This document shows positions 1 to 6,797 of a DNA stretch of 9,099 bases, in pieces. The position numbers were made by a program, and so were the translations under genes. Each line of letters starts with the position of its first letter. Within the stretch, counting starts at the first letter, position 1. The notes beneath the pieces are model-generated. The model saw nothing but the letters and a program-made list of their open reading frames with translations. It was not told the DNA's origin and ran no database searches. The DNA comes from JAQVQN01 sp964428885 (GTDB lineage: Bacteria > Verrucomicrobiota > Kiritimatiellia > RFP12 > UBA1067): the NCBI GenBank assembly GCA_964428885.1, contig CAYRZP010000088.1, forward strand, positions 1 through 9,099. The letters run 5' to 3'.

Positions 1-2174
1 TCCATGCGGATCGAGGGTGTCTTGGCCGTGAACCCGCTGAACGCGAAGAGCACTCCCGGCACTTGGTTGACCGCCGCCAGAAACTGCTGCAAGACCTGAT
101 CCAGATGGGCGGGATCGTCATCGGCCAACGACTGCAGACGAATGTCCAATCCGGAGTTGGCGCCCAAGCCCGGGATCGAGGGCGGCATGAAAAAGTTGAT
201 CTCCGCGCCGGTGATCGCGGCGCATCTGCCGCGGATGGTGTTCATGATCGCGGCCGCTTGCAGATCCGGCGCGTGCCGCTCGGCCCAGTGGGTCAGCCCG
301 ATAATCACGAAGCCCACATTCTCCGCGCGGCCGCCCAGCATACTAAAGCCGGTGATGGTCTGCACAAACTGAACGCCCCGCATACCCAGCGCGGCTTTAC
401 TGACATCCGACATGACCTCTTCGGAACGCGCCTTGACCGCGCCTTCGGGCAGGCGCACATCGGCAAAGACCACGCCCTGGTCCTCATCGGGCAGGAAGGA
501 GGTTGGCGTCTTGTTGAACCAGACCCAGGTCAGCAGGATCGTGCTGAGCAGCAACAGACCGGTCAGCGCGAGCCGACGCGCAAGAAACACCGAGAGCGAC
601 ACATAGCCGCGACGACTGCGGTCCAGCACAGTGTTGAACCACCCCAGCGGTCCGCGCGTGTGCGGCTTGGGCACATTCAGCATGGTGGCGCAGATCGCGG
701 GACTGAGCGTCAAAGCGTTCAGCGTGGAGAAGCAGATCGCGAACGACATGGTCACCGCGAACTGCTGGTAAACCTTGCCCGTGATGCCGGGAATGAATCC
801 CACCGGCACGAAGATCGCGAGCAGCACCAGCGTGGTGGCGATGACCGCGCCGGTCACCTCGCGCATGGTCAGGCGCGTGGCGGCCTTGCGCTCCATGCCG
901 CGCGTCTCCATCAGATACTGCACACGCTCAACCACCACGATCGCGTCGTCCACGATCGAACCGATCGCCAGCACCAAACCGAAAAGCGTGAGGGTGTTGA
1001 TGCTGTAGCCGATCGCCTTGAGCACTGCAAAGGTCGCAAAGATCGAGACCGGGATGGTTAGCATCGGCACAAGCGTGGCGCGCCAGTCCTGCAGAAAGAG
1101 ATAGCATACAAACACCACCAGCACGAAGGTCACAAGCAGCGTCGTGACGATCTCTTGAATGCTGGAGCGCACGAATTTGGTGGCGTCGTAGGCTGTGATA
1201 ATCTCCATGTCTTCCGGCATCCGCTCGCGCAAGCGGTCCAACTCGCGCTGCACGGCGTCCATCGCCTGGATCGCGTTGCTGCCGGGTTTCTGCGCAATCG
1301 CCAGAGAAACCGAATCCGCGTTGTTGTAGCTGCTGCTGAAACCATAGTTGTTCTCGCCCAGCTCGACCTTGGCCACGTCCTTGAGGCGCACCACACCGCC
1401 CTGCGCCTCGGTACGCACGATGATCTCCCGGAACGCCTCGGGAGAGTTGAGCCGTCCCTGCGTTTGAAGCGTTAAGGTCTGCAGCACCCCGCCCGCGTTG
1501 GGCGAAGCGCCGGCAGCGCCCAGCGCGGCCTGCAGGTTCTGATGCTGAATCGCGCCGATAACCTCCTGGGCGCTCATGCCCATGGCGGCCAGACGATCCG
1601 CGTCCATCCAGACGCGCATGCTTTTTTTCGGCCCGTAAATAGTGGCATCGCCCACGCCCGGAACGCGGGCCAGCACATTCTGAATGTGGTTGTAGGCATA
1701 GTCCGAAAGTTCAAGCCGGCCATAGGTGCCTTTCGGCGAGCGTAACGAGATGAAGCCCAACATGTCCGATGAGCGCGTGTAGACCGAGACGCCCTGTTTG
1801 GTCACCTCCGCCGGCAATTTGGGCGTGGCCTGCTGCAGCCGGTTCTGGACCTTGACCATGTCAAGATCCAGATTGGTGCCGATCTCGAAGGTCACGGTCA
1901 GGTTGTAGCTGCCCGAGTCGTCGCTATCCGAGGCCATGTAGAGCATGTCATCCACGCCGTTGACCTCGCTTTCGATCGGGATGGCCACGGTGTTGGCAAG
2001 ATCGCGCGCATTGGCGCCGGGATAGGTCGCCCGCACCGAAACCTGCGGCGGCGTGACCTGAGGGTACTGCGTGATCGGCAGCGTCTTGACAGCCAGAGCG
2101 CCGGCAAGGGTCAGCACTATGGAGATCACCAGCGCGAAGCGCGGGCGCTCAATGAAAATATCCGAGAAGATCAT
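1..2174 (-). CDS. RND efflux pump inner-membrane subunit, AcrB/MexF-like (HAE-1), 3' end outside the window
   Basis: This is the proton-driven inner-membrane pump of a tripartite drug or solvent efflux system; it takes substrates from the periplasm and membrane and passes them to an outer-membrane channel. The reading frame is open for 724 codons from ATG 2174 to the left edge; the family is usually 1,030-1,050 residues, so about 300 C-terminal residues are missing. It opens with MIFSDIFIERPRFALVIS, giving TM1 at about residues 10-30. The first porter half includes PGVGDATIYG. TM4 carries the proton-relay pair D409-D410 in AIGSIVDDAIVVVE, and the second porter half starts with FLPDEDQG (D563-Q566). 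The DD pair and overall pattern fit the hydrophobe/amphiphile branch rather than the metal (HME) branch. The ATG overlaps the adaptor stop as ATGA, so the two are translationally coupled. The substrate cannot be read from the sequence. Confidence 0.95.
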   Translation of the reverse strand, partial: MIFSDIFIERPRFALVISIVLTLAGALAVKTLPITQYPQVTPPQVSVRATYPGANARDLANTVAIPIESEVNGVDDMLYMASDSDDSGSYNLTVTFEIGTNLDLDMVKVQNRLQQATPKLPAEVTKQGVSVYTRSSDMLGFISLRSPKGTYGRLELSDYAYNHIQNVLARVPGVGDATIYGPKKSMRVWMDADRLAAMGMSAQEVIGAIQHQNLQAALGAAGASPNAGGVLQTLTLQTQGRLNSPEAFREIIVRTEAQGGVVRLKDVAKVELGENNYGFSSSYNNADSVSLAIAQKPGSNAIQAMDAVQRELDRLRERMPEDMEIITAYDATKFVRSSIQEIVTTLLVTFVLVVFVCYLFLQDWRATLVPMLTIPVSIFATFAVLKAIGYSINTLTLFGLVLAIGSIVDDAIVVVERVQYLMETRGMERKAATRLTMREVTGAVIATTLVLLAIFVPVGFIPGITGKVYQQFAVTMSFAICFSTLNALTLSPAICATMLNVPKPHTRGPLGWFNTVLDRSRRGYVSLSVFLARRLALTGLLLLSTILLTWVWFNKTPTSFLPDEDQGVVFADVRLPEGAVKARSEEVMSDVSKAALGMRGVQFVQTITGFSMLGGRAENVGFVIIGLTHWAERHAPDLQAAAIMNTIRGRCAAITGAEINFFMPPSIPGLGANSGLDIRLQSLADDDPAHLDQVLQQFLAAVNQVPGVLFAFSGFTAKTPSIRM

Positions 2175-3391
2175 TTCCGGGGCGCCTCCGCGTCGCCGGC
2201 AGCCACTCGAACCGGTTTCCCGGGAATCACCTTCTGCACACCGTCAACCACTACGCGCTCGCCCAGCGTAACGCCGGATACAATCGCCACCCAGCCGTCC
2301 GTCAGCGCGCCGGTTTTGACCCGGCGCGCCTGCGCCGTGCCGTCCGCGCCAACCACATACACCAGATCGCCCGCCTGATCCGTGACCAGCGCCTGCTGCG
2401 GCACTGAAAGCCCGCGCGGCGGATTGACCAGGTCGAGCAGCACCGTCACATACCCGTCCGGGATCAGCAACCCCTGCTGATTGCTGAAACGCGCCCGCAC
2501 CGAGAGCGTCGCCGTATCCAGCGACATGGTGTTGTCCTCAAAATCCCGCGCTCCATTCAGACCCAGCACCGTGCCGGTCGGCAGCCGCAGACGGAAGCGC
2601 AACGCCTCCGGTAACGCATCGCCCGACAGCTTCTCGCGCATGGCCAGATACTCCTTGTCAGTCACGGAAAAAGCCACACGGATCGGGTCGACCTGCACGA
2701 TGCGCACCAGATTGCCCAGCGAAGGCGCGACATAATCGCCCACATGCGCCACGGTGCGCCCGATCCGTCCGGTGATCGGCGCGATGATCCGCGTGTGCTT
2801 GAGGTCTATCTCCGCCAGCCGCAAATTGGCCTGAGCCTGCTTCACGGCAGCCTCGCCCTGCGCCACATCGCTGCGCGCCGTGTCCAGGTCCTTCTGAGTG
2901 ATCGCGCGTTTGTCAGAGCTCTCCAGCCGTTTCAAATAGCGCACCGCCCGATCCAGCGCCGCCTCGGTCTGGCCGATCTCGGCCTTGCGGACCGCGACCC
3001 GCGCCTCGTAACGCTCAGGGTCAATGGTGAAGAGCGGTTCGCCCGCCTTGATTAATGCGCCCTCTGTGAAGTGTACGGACTGCACATATCCGTCAATCTG
3101 CGCGCGCACCGACACGTCTTGGATCGGCTCCACCCGTCCGATGTAGGTTAACGGCGGATTGACCGCTTCCTCCCGGACTCCCGCGGTTGCCACCAACGGC
3201 GGCGCGCCCGCGGCGCCCATCATCGCCGCCATGGCCGGCGGCATGCCGGCTGCGCCCGCAGGCGCCTGCGGCACCAGCGCGCGCCCCATCCACCCGAGCC
3301 ACAAAAGACACACGGCCGTCACCAGCCAACTCAGCGCCTTGACCACGGGGCGCTCTTTACGCAACGCAACTTTCTCAAAATGCTCTTCCAT
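2171..3391 (-). CDS. RND efflux periplasmic adaptor (membrane fusion protein), AcrA/MexE-like
   Basis: This 406-residue adaptor joins the RND pump to an outer-membrane channel. Residues 19-36 form one hydrophobic segment (ALSWLVTAVCLLWLGWMG) with no lipobox cysteine at its end, so it is probably anchored by an N-terminal helix rather than lipidated. A Pro/Ala/Met-rich linker covers about 41-68. Then come the first lipoyl half (about 92-125, VRAQIDGYVQSVHFTEGALI), an alpha-helical hairpin rich in Ala, Gln and Glu (126-195), the second lipoyl half (about 196-225, TRIIAPITGRIGR), the beta-barrel (about 235-320) and the membrane-proximal domain (about 330-398, starting SVPQQAL). The order and length are normal for the family. 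A strong ribosome binding site, AAAGGAG (3400-3406), lies 8 nt before the ATG. The gene starts 34 nt after the repressor stop and overlaps the pump start by 4 nt, so the three genes form an operon. Confidence 0.95.
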   Translation of the reverse strand: MEEHFEKVALRKERPVVKALSWLVTAVCLLWLGWMGRALVPQAPAGAAGMPPAMAAMMGAAGAPPLVATAGVREEAVNPPLTYIGRVEPIQDVSVRAQIDGYVQSVHFTEGALIKAGEPLFTIDPERYEARVAVRKAEIGQTEAALDRAVRYLKRLESSDKRAITQKDLDTARSDVAQGEAAVKQAQANLRLAEIDLKHTRIIAPITGRIGRTVAHVGDYVAPSLGNLVRIVQVDPIRVAFSVTDKEYLAMREKLSGDALPEALRFRLRLPTGTVLGLNGARDFEDNTMSLDTATLSVRARFSNQQGLLIPDGYVTVLLDLVNPPRGLSVPQQALVTDQAGDLVYVVGADGTAQARRVKTGALTDGWVAIVSGVTLGERVVVDGVQKVIPGKPVRVAAGDAEAPRK

Positions 3392-3425
3392 ACACTATTC
3401 TCCTTTGACAAAAATTGCCGGTTGC

Positions 3426-4034
3426 CTACGCCCTGATGCGGGCGAAAACCGACTCGAAGCCTAAATCCACCGCAGCCCCCAGATCCGTGTCCAGGCACGC
3501 CCCCACATCCAGCTTTATAAGACCAAGCCACATCGCGCCCAAGACATCCCGTACCGCCAGCACGTCAATGCCGGGACGCACGCCACCGCGCGCCTTGGAA
3601 TCGCGCAACGCCTTCTCGATGATGAAAAACGGACCGTTCTCCAAATGGCGCAACCGCTGCTTGAGCGTGGCGAACTTGGCCGAAGGCCAATCCAACAGCA
3701 GCATCATGTGGAAAAACTTGCGGTTGTCAGGCGTGCCCACAACAAACCTGGCGCGGGCCACCATGTGCGCCTTCAGCCCCTCCAGCGAATCCGCCGGTGG
3801 CAGCACCTTCTCAAGCTCTGCGACATGCCGTGCCGACATATGCTCGACCAACGCCGACAACAGCTCCGGCTTGCTCTTGAAATGCCAGTAGACCGCGCCT
3901 TTGGAAAGCCGTATGCGCCGCGCCACGTCCTCAAACGTGGTACGCTCATACCCCTTCGCGGCGAACAGGCCCAGCGCGGCTTTCAATATCCGCAAACGCG
4001 TCTGCTCCGCTTCGGCCTTGGTTTTTCTTGCCAT
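3426..4034 (-). CDS. TetR/AcrR-family transcriptional repressor of the efflux operon
   Basis: This is a 202-residue ligand-responsive DNA-binding regulator, the usual TetR length. The N-terminus MARKTKAEAEQTRLRIL leads into a TetR HTH at about residues 31-53 (TTFEDVARRIRLSKGAVYWHF), with the typical GAVYWHF recognition helix followed by KSKPELL. The C-terminal part is helical and variable, as expected for the ligand and dimer domain, and resembles the AcrR/TtgR class. The frame is open to an ATG at 4073, but that codon lies upstream of the -10 box. The ATG at 4034 has GAGGAGA (4043-4049) 8 nt before it and is chosen. Being first in the operon with adaptor and pump, and having a palindrome inside its own promoter, it probably represses itself and the pump until an effector binds. 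The effector is unknown. Confidence 0.93.
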   Translation of the reverse strand: MARKTKAEAEQTRLRILKAALGLFAAKGYERTTFEDVARRIRLSKGAVYWHFKSKPELLSALVEHMSARHVAELEKVLPPADSLEGLKAHMVARARFVVGTPDNRKFFHMMLLLDWPSAKFATLKQRLRHLENGPFFIIEKALRDSKARGGVRPGIDVLAVRDVLGAMWLGLIKLDVGACLDTDLGAAVDLGFESVFARIRA

Positions 4035-4064
4035 GCGCCTGATCTCCTCAAAAAACAGGCGCGC

Positions 4065-4093
4065 ATTATACATACCTATCAGTAGGTATGCAA
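4065..4093 (-). promoter_or_regulatory. Sigma-70-type promoter of the tetR-adaptor-RND operon
   Basis: On the minus strand TTGCAT (4093-4088) serves as the -35 and TATAAT (4070-4065), a perfect consensus -10, follows after exactly 17 bp. Transcription would begin near 4058, giving a leader of about 25 nt with the ribosome binding site for the ATG at 4034. The next downstream gene start, of the adaptor, has no comparable promoter, so this one probably drives all three genes. Confidence 0.85.
4071..4090. promoter_or_regulatory. TetR-type operator, inverted repeat within the promoter spacer
   Basis: CATACCTA and TAGGTATG form perfect 8-bp arms around a TCAG centre. The palindrome fills the spacer between -35 and -10 and touches both boxes, so a bound repressor would exclude RNA polymerase. 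The outer CATAC/GTATG half-sites resemble known AcrR-type operators. Assignment to the adjacent TetR protein is inferred from position and symmetry. Confidence 0.85.
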
Positions 4094-4179
4094 AACAAAA
4101 ATGCGGCGGACGGAAAAATCAAGCCCGGCGCGGCAAAGTGAAACAGCGCCAACAAAACCTTGCCATCCCCGAGCGCCTT

Positions 4180-4530
4180 TCAGCCTTCCCAGGCAAAATG
4201 ATCGCCTGGCGCAAGGCCGTCCAGAAGGCGTGAACCCGCAGGCACCTCAATGACCCTCACGGCGCGCCATCCGCCCCAGACCGCCAGGCGGCCGGGACGG
4301 ACATCCCGCGCCAGGCGCGTCACGCGCCAGGCGCGATCGAGAAAGACCAGCCCCAATGAGAAACGCATGCCGAGCGTGTGTACGGCGCCGCAGCGCTCGA
4401 TCAACATCGCCCCCCCGTCCACAAGGCCGTCGCGGCCCAATAAACCGCGCAAGCGCTCCTTGAAGGTCTCGGCTCGTTCAACCGACTCCGACCACACGCT
4501 TCCGTTGCGATACAATCTGCCTGCCCGCAT
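4180..4530 (-). CDS. DUF192 family protein
   Basis: This is a 116-residue protein with the DUF192 signature: F23-KERLRGLLGR, a Gly-rich turn, AMLIERCGAVHTLGMRFSLGLVFLD (residues 41-65), then RVIEVPAGSRLLDGLAPGD near the end. The family is a small single-domain beta-rich fold of unknown biochemical role; some members are exported, but this one has no signal peptide. The ATG at 4530 has a strong GGGAGGT (4534-4540) immediately upstream. It lies 98 nt after the kinase stop with a GC-rich hairpin in between, and ends about 90 nt before the -35 of the efflux promoter. It may be a last gene of the kinase operon or a separate unit. The 4094-4179 gap after it contains only a weak hairpin candidate and no clear terminator. 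Confidence 0.85.
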   Translation of the reverse strand: MRAGRLYRNGSVWSESVERAETFKERLRGLLGRDGLVDGGAMLIERCGAVHTLGMRFSLGLVFLDRAWRVTRLARDVRPGRLAVWGGWRAVRVIEVPAGSRLLDGLAPGDHFAWEG

Positions 4531-4590
4531 GCCACCTCCCGGGGAACGTTTTTTGTGTCTTCCGCGGCCGGGACGGGGACCGGCACTCCA

Positions 4591-4615
4591 GCCCGCGCGA
4601 TCACGCGCCGCGGGC
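4591..4615. other. GC-rich hairpin between kinase and DUF192 genes
   Basis: GCGCG (4595-4599) and CGCGC (4604-4608) pair around ATCA, and an outer GCCC/GGGC pair (4591-4594 and 4612-4615) extends the stem with a 3-nt bulge. No run of T follows on the minus strand, so it is not a standard intrinsic terminator. It could act as a transcript-processing or attenuation structure between the two genes. Confidence 0.4.
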
Positions 4616-4628
4616 CCGGCCCGTAATC

Positions 4629-5534
4629 CTAGCGATTCACGTCACACAGCATGGAGCTGCCGCCCGGCGGGATCATGACCGGCCAAGGAGGATGTCCCAG
4701 CCGCACGCGCCCCAGATCGGCCAGCAACATCCGCCAATCCTGATGACGGTGCCACGGATCCTTGGCCAGCATCTTTTCCAAAAGCAAAGCGAAAGGGCCT
4801 CCGGCGCCTTTGGCATACTGACGCACGTCCGGTGCCTGCGCCTTGCCCACATGGCCGCGCATCACGTCGTCGTCATTATTGCCCATAAAAAGCATCCTGC
4901 CGGTAACGAGATGATACAGCGTCGCGCCCAAAGCGTAGATGTCCGAACGGCAATCCAGCGCCGCGCTGCCGTAAACCTGCTCGGGAGACATGTATGCCGG
5001 CGTGCCCAAAACCTCTTCCGTCTCATCCGCGCCTTCACCTTTGACCAAGGCCATCGAGCGGCACAAGCCGAGATCCGTCACCTTGATCGTGCCGTCGGCG
5101 TCCACCATGATGTTGTCCGGCTTGATGTCGCAATGCACCATATTGAAGTACGACCAGGCATAGTCCATGGCCACCGCCACACTTTCCGCCACTGTCAGCG
5201 CGTCTTCGACGGAAAGACGGCCCTTGCGGCGCACAAGGTCACCCATGGTGTAACCATCGACCAGCTCCATCACGAAATAATAAACCCCGTCAGAAAAATT
5301 CGCGTCATACACTTGAACAATGCCAGGATGTTTGAGACTGGCCGCCGTCTTGGCCTCCTGCCGGAACCTTTGCACGTCATCCGGGTCAGACGCGAAATCC
5401 TTCGAGAGGATTTTCACGGCGACATGGCGGTCGAGCGAGACCTGCCGACCCCGCCACACCGAGGACATCCCGCCGCGCCCGATCACGCCGATCAGCTCAA
5501 TGTTCGGCAACGACAGACTGAACGCATCCTTCAT
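4629..5534 (-). CDS. Hanks-type serine/threonine protein kinase (PknB-like catalytic domain only)
   Basis: This 301-residue kinase would phosphorylate Ser/Thr of unknown substrates. The main elements are in order: glycine loop GRGGMSSV (G19-V26), VAVK with K41, helix-C glutamate E60, catalytic loop HCDIKPDN (H134, D136, K138, N141), metal-binding DLG (D154-G156), GTPAYMSPEQ (178-186) and RSDIYALG with D198. The HRD arginine is replaced by C135, making it a non-RD kinase, and DFG is DLG, which is common in bacteria. It ends about 20 residues after the kinase fold with no membrane helix, PASTA or other sensor domain, so it looks cytosolic. The frame is open further upstream, but the ATG at 5534 directly precedes the kinase fold and overlaps the stop of the cysteine-rich gene as ATGA. 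Translational coupling suggests the two products act together. Confidence 0.95.
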   Translation of the reverse strand: MKDAFSLSLPNIELIGVIGRGGMSSVWRGRQVSLDRHVAVKILSKDFASDPDDVQRFRQEAKTAASLKHPGIVQVYDANFSDGVYYFVMELVDGYTMGDLVRRKGRLSVEDALTVAESVAVAMDYAWSYFNMVHCDIKPDNIMVDADGTIKVTDLGLCRSMALVKGEGADETEEVLGTPAYMSPEQVYGSAALDCRSDIYALGATLYHLVTGRMLFMGNNDDDVMRGHVGKAQAPDVRQYAKGAGGPFALLLEKMLAKDPWHRHQDWRMLLADLGRVRLGHPPWPVMIPPGGSSMLCDVNR

Positions 5535-6661
5535 CGCGCCAACGCCCCTTCCCCGCGGCAGGTCGTGCACAATGTCACGCCCTCGCCCTTGCATTCGGCG
5601 CACGGCGCGCCCTTGACCGCGCCGGTCCCGCGGCATTTCGCGCAGTCGGTCAGCCCGGACCCGGTGCAACGCTGGCAACGCGCCCCTGTGCCGCCACCCC
5701 CGCACTTTTCACAAACCACGCTTTTACTGCCCTGGCAAACGCCGCATCTGACCTCACCCAGCCCGTCGCATCTCGGGCAAATACGCTCCATTTCCTGGTT
5801 CAGCCTGCGCTCCGGCCGCGCGCCGGTTCTGCGCGCTTCCTGCAGCACACCCTGGCGGCACCCTTCATAATCGCATTTGACCCATCCCGTGCCGCGGCAC
5901 GCCCGGCACGGCTGCCGGCCCGTGAGCTGGCAGGCCGAGCACGGCACCGGCGCGCCCGACATCACCAGCGCCCTCTGGCGGTTGCTCAGCAAAGCCTCCA
6001 GCGCGGCAGGCATGAAAGCCCGCCCGACCCTCACCTCGCCCGCCACCATCCGGCTACGCTCGAACCCCTCACGCCCCTGCGCGATCGCCGCCTTTATTTT
6101 GCCAACCTCGCGGTAACCCGCATGTCCGCCCGTGCCCTTGCAGTCCGGACATGCCACGCCGCTGGCTGTCTTGACGCCGCTCTTGCCGTCCACCTTGCCC
6201 AGATTGACCTGGTACCGGCCGGTGCCGCCGCAGCGGCGGCACCGGTCGCGACCGCGCGCCAGCGCCTGCATGGCCCGCCCGCGCCCCGCCAGCAGCGCCT
6301 CGCCGAAACCCGGGCCCAAACTCCCCTCCGGCAACAGACGCATCAGCGCCACAGCGTTCAGATAACCGTGCAGCGCCACCTCCGGCGCGCGCTCTTCCAG
6401 CTCCCGCGCCTGCGCCGCGCCTGACTCGACCGCCGCCTTAGCCAGCGCCGCAACGGCCGCGTCTTTGTCCGGCTCGGGCGCGGCCGCCGGCGCGGCCCGC
6501 TCCGCCGCCGGCTTGGCGAGCTTCGCCTTGCAATGACCGCAAACCGCGGCCCCCTGATCCGCCTCGCGCCCGCATGACGGGCATACCACCAGACCCTGCG
6601 CCAAAAGCCAAACCGCGCACGATAGTGTTGCCGCAAAAATTATAAGCCGACTTCGCCGCAT
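5531..6661 (-). CDS. Exported or membrane-anchored cysteine-rich protein with zinc ribbon and DnaJ-type CxxCxGxG repeats
   Basis: This is a 376-residue protein. Residues 1-23 (RRSR, then a hydrophobic stretch ending LLAQG) look like a signal peptide or N-in membrane anchor. A zinc ribbon follows (C27/C30 and C41/C44). An Ala/Glu-rich helical part covers about 50-137. CxxC motifs of the DnaJ type then occur at C141/C144, C171/C174, C241/C244, C252/C255, a CxxxxC at C263/C268, and C295/C298, C306/C309, C317/C320, C329/C332, C340/C343, C354/C357 and C365/C368. That gives 14 pairs, likely binding several zinc ions. There is no J domain or substrate-binding DnaJ C-terminus, so it is not DnaJ. The ATG at 6661 has AGGTGGAG (6666-6673) just upstream. 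The stop overlaps the kinase start, suggesting a partner or sensor for that kinase; this role is inferred. It could be cytosolic if the hydrophobic segment is inserted the other way round. Confidence 0.85.
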   Translation of the reverse strand: MRRSRLIIFAATLSCAVWLLAQGLVVCPSCGREADQGAAVCGHCKAKLAKPAAERAAPAAAPEPDKDAAVAALAKAAVESGAAQARELEERAPEVALHGYLNAVALMRLLPEGSLGPGFGEALLAGRGRAMQALARGRDRCRRCGGTGRYQVNLGKVDGKSGVKTASGVACPDCKGTGGHAGYREVGKIKAAIAQGREGFERSRMVAGEVRVGRAFMPAALEALLSNRQRALVMSGAPVPCSACQLTGRQPCRACRGTGWVKCDYEGCRQGVLQEARRTGARPERRLNQEMERICPRCDGLGEVRCGVCQGSKSVVCEKCGGGGTGARCQRCTGSGLTDCAKCRGTGAVKGAPCAECKGEGVTLCTTCRGEGALAR

Positions 6662-6689
6662 ACTTCTCCACCTTTCAGATCATGTCCCG

Positions 6690-6770
6690 CTTACCTATAA
6701 CTTGAGCGTTGAGCGTTGAACGTTGAAAGTTGAGCGTTGAGCGTTGAACGTTCCATCTATCCTCCCGTTT
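6690..6770 (-). repeat. Dispersed leader repeat, copy 1, with seven 7-bp units
   Basis: Written on the plus strand it has a 12-bp flank (6690-6701), seven heptads TTGAGCG, TTGAGCG, TTGAACG, TTGAAAG, TTGAGCG, TTGAGCG and TTGAACG (6702-6750), and a 20-bp flank TTCCATCTATCCTCCCGTTT (6751-6770). It lies in the leader of the cysteine-rich gene, about 28 bp before its ATG, and aligns end to end with the element at 8202-8247. The rest of the 6662-6797 gap holds the ribosome binding site and no gene. Confidence 0.9.
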
Positions 6771-6797
6771 ATGACTTGTGCGCAGCGTGTTGGCCGT

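Noticed and set aside
63..1061. Long plus-strand open frame of 332 codons
   Set aside because: It lies antisense to the RND pump, whose frame has clear family motifs throughout. Its composition (Arg, His, Gly, Gln rich) is typical of a shadow frame in GC-rich DNA.
1..2174. RND pump as a heavy-metal exporter
   Set aside because: The TM4 segment AIGSIVDDAIVVVE with D409-D410 and the DEDQG region match the hydrophobe/amphiphile drug pumps rather than the CusA/CzcA group.
4035..4073. Extended TetR start at 4073
   Set aside because: This ATG is upstream of the -10 box and would not be on the transcript; the ATG at 4034 has its own ribosome binding site.
4094..4179. Intrinsic terminator after the DUF192 gene
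   Set aside because: A GGCGC/GCGCC pairing followed by a T-rich stretch exists on the minus strand, but the loop is about 14 nt and the T run is 8 nt away, too weak to call.
4629..5705. Longer kinase with 57 extra N-terminal residues
   Set aside because: The extra part overlaps the cysteine-rich coding sequence out of frame, is Arg-rich, and the ATGA-coupled ATG at 5534 fits the kinase fold start.
4692..5870. Plus-strand open frame of 392 codons
   Set aside because: It is antisense to the kinase and cysteine-rich gene, with no recognisable domain and His/Arg-biased composition.
6702..6750. Heptad array as a CRISPR or origin iteron array
   Set aside because: Units are 7 bp, contiguous and without spacers, so not CRISPR. 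There is no replication initiator gene or AT-rich unwinding region nearby, so an origin is not supported.
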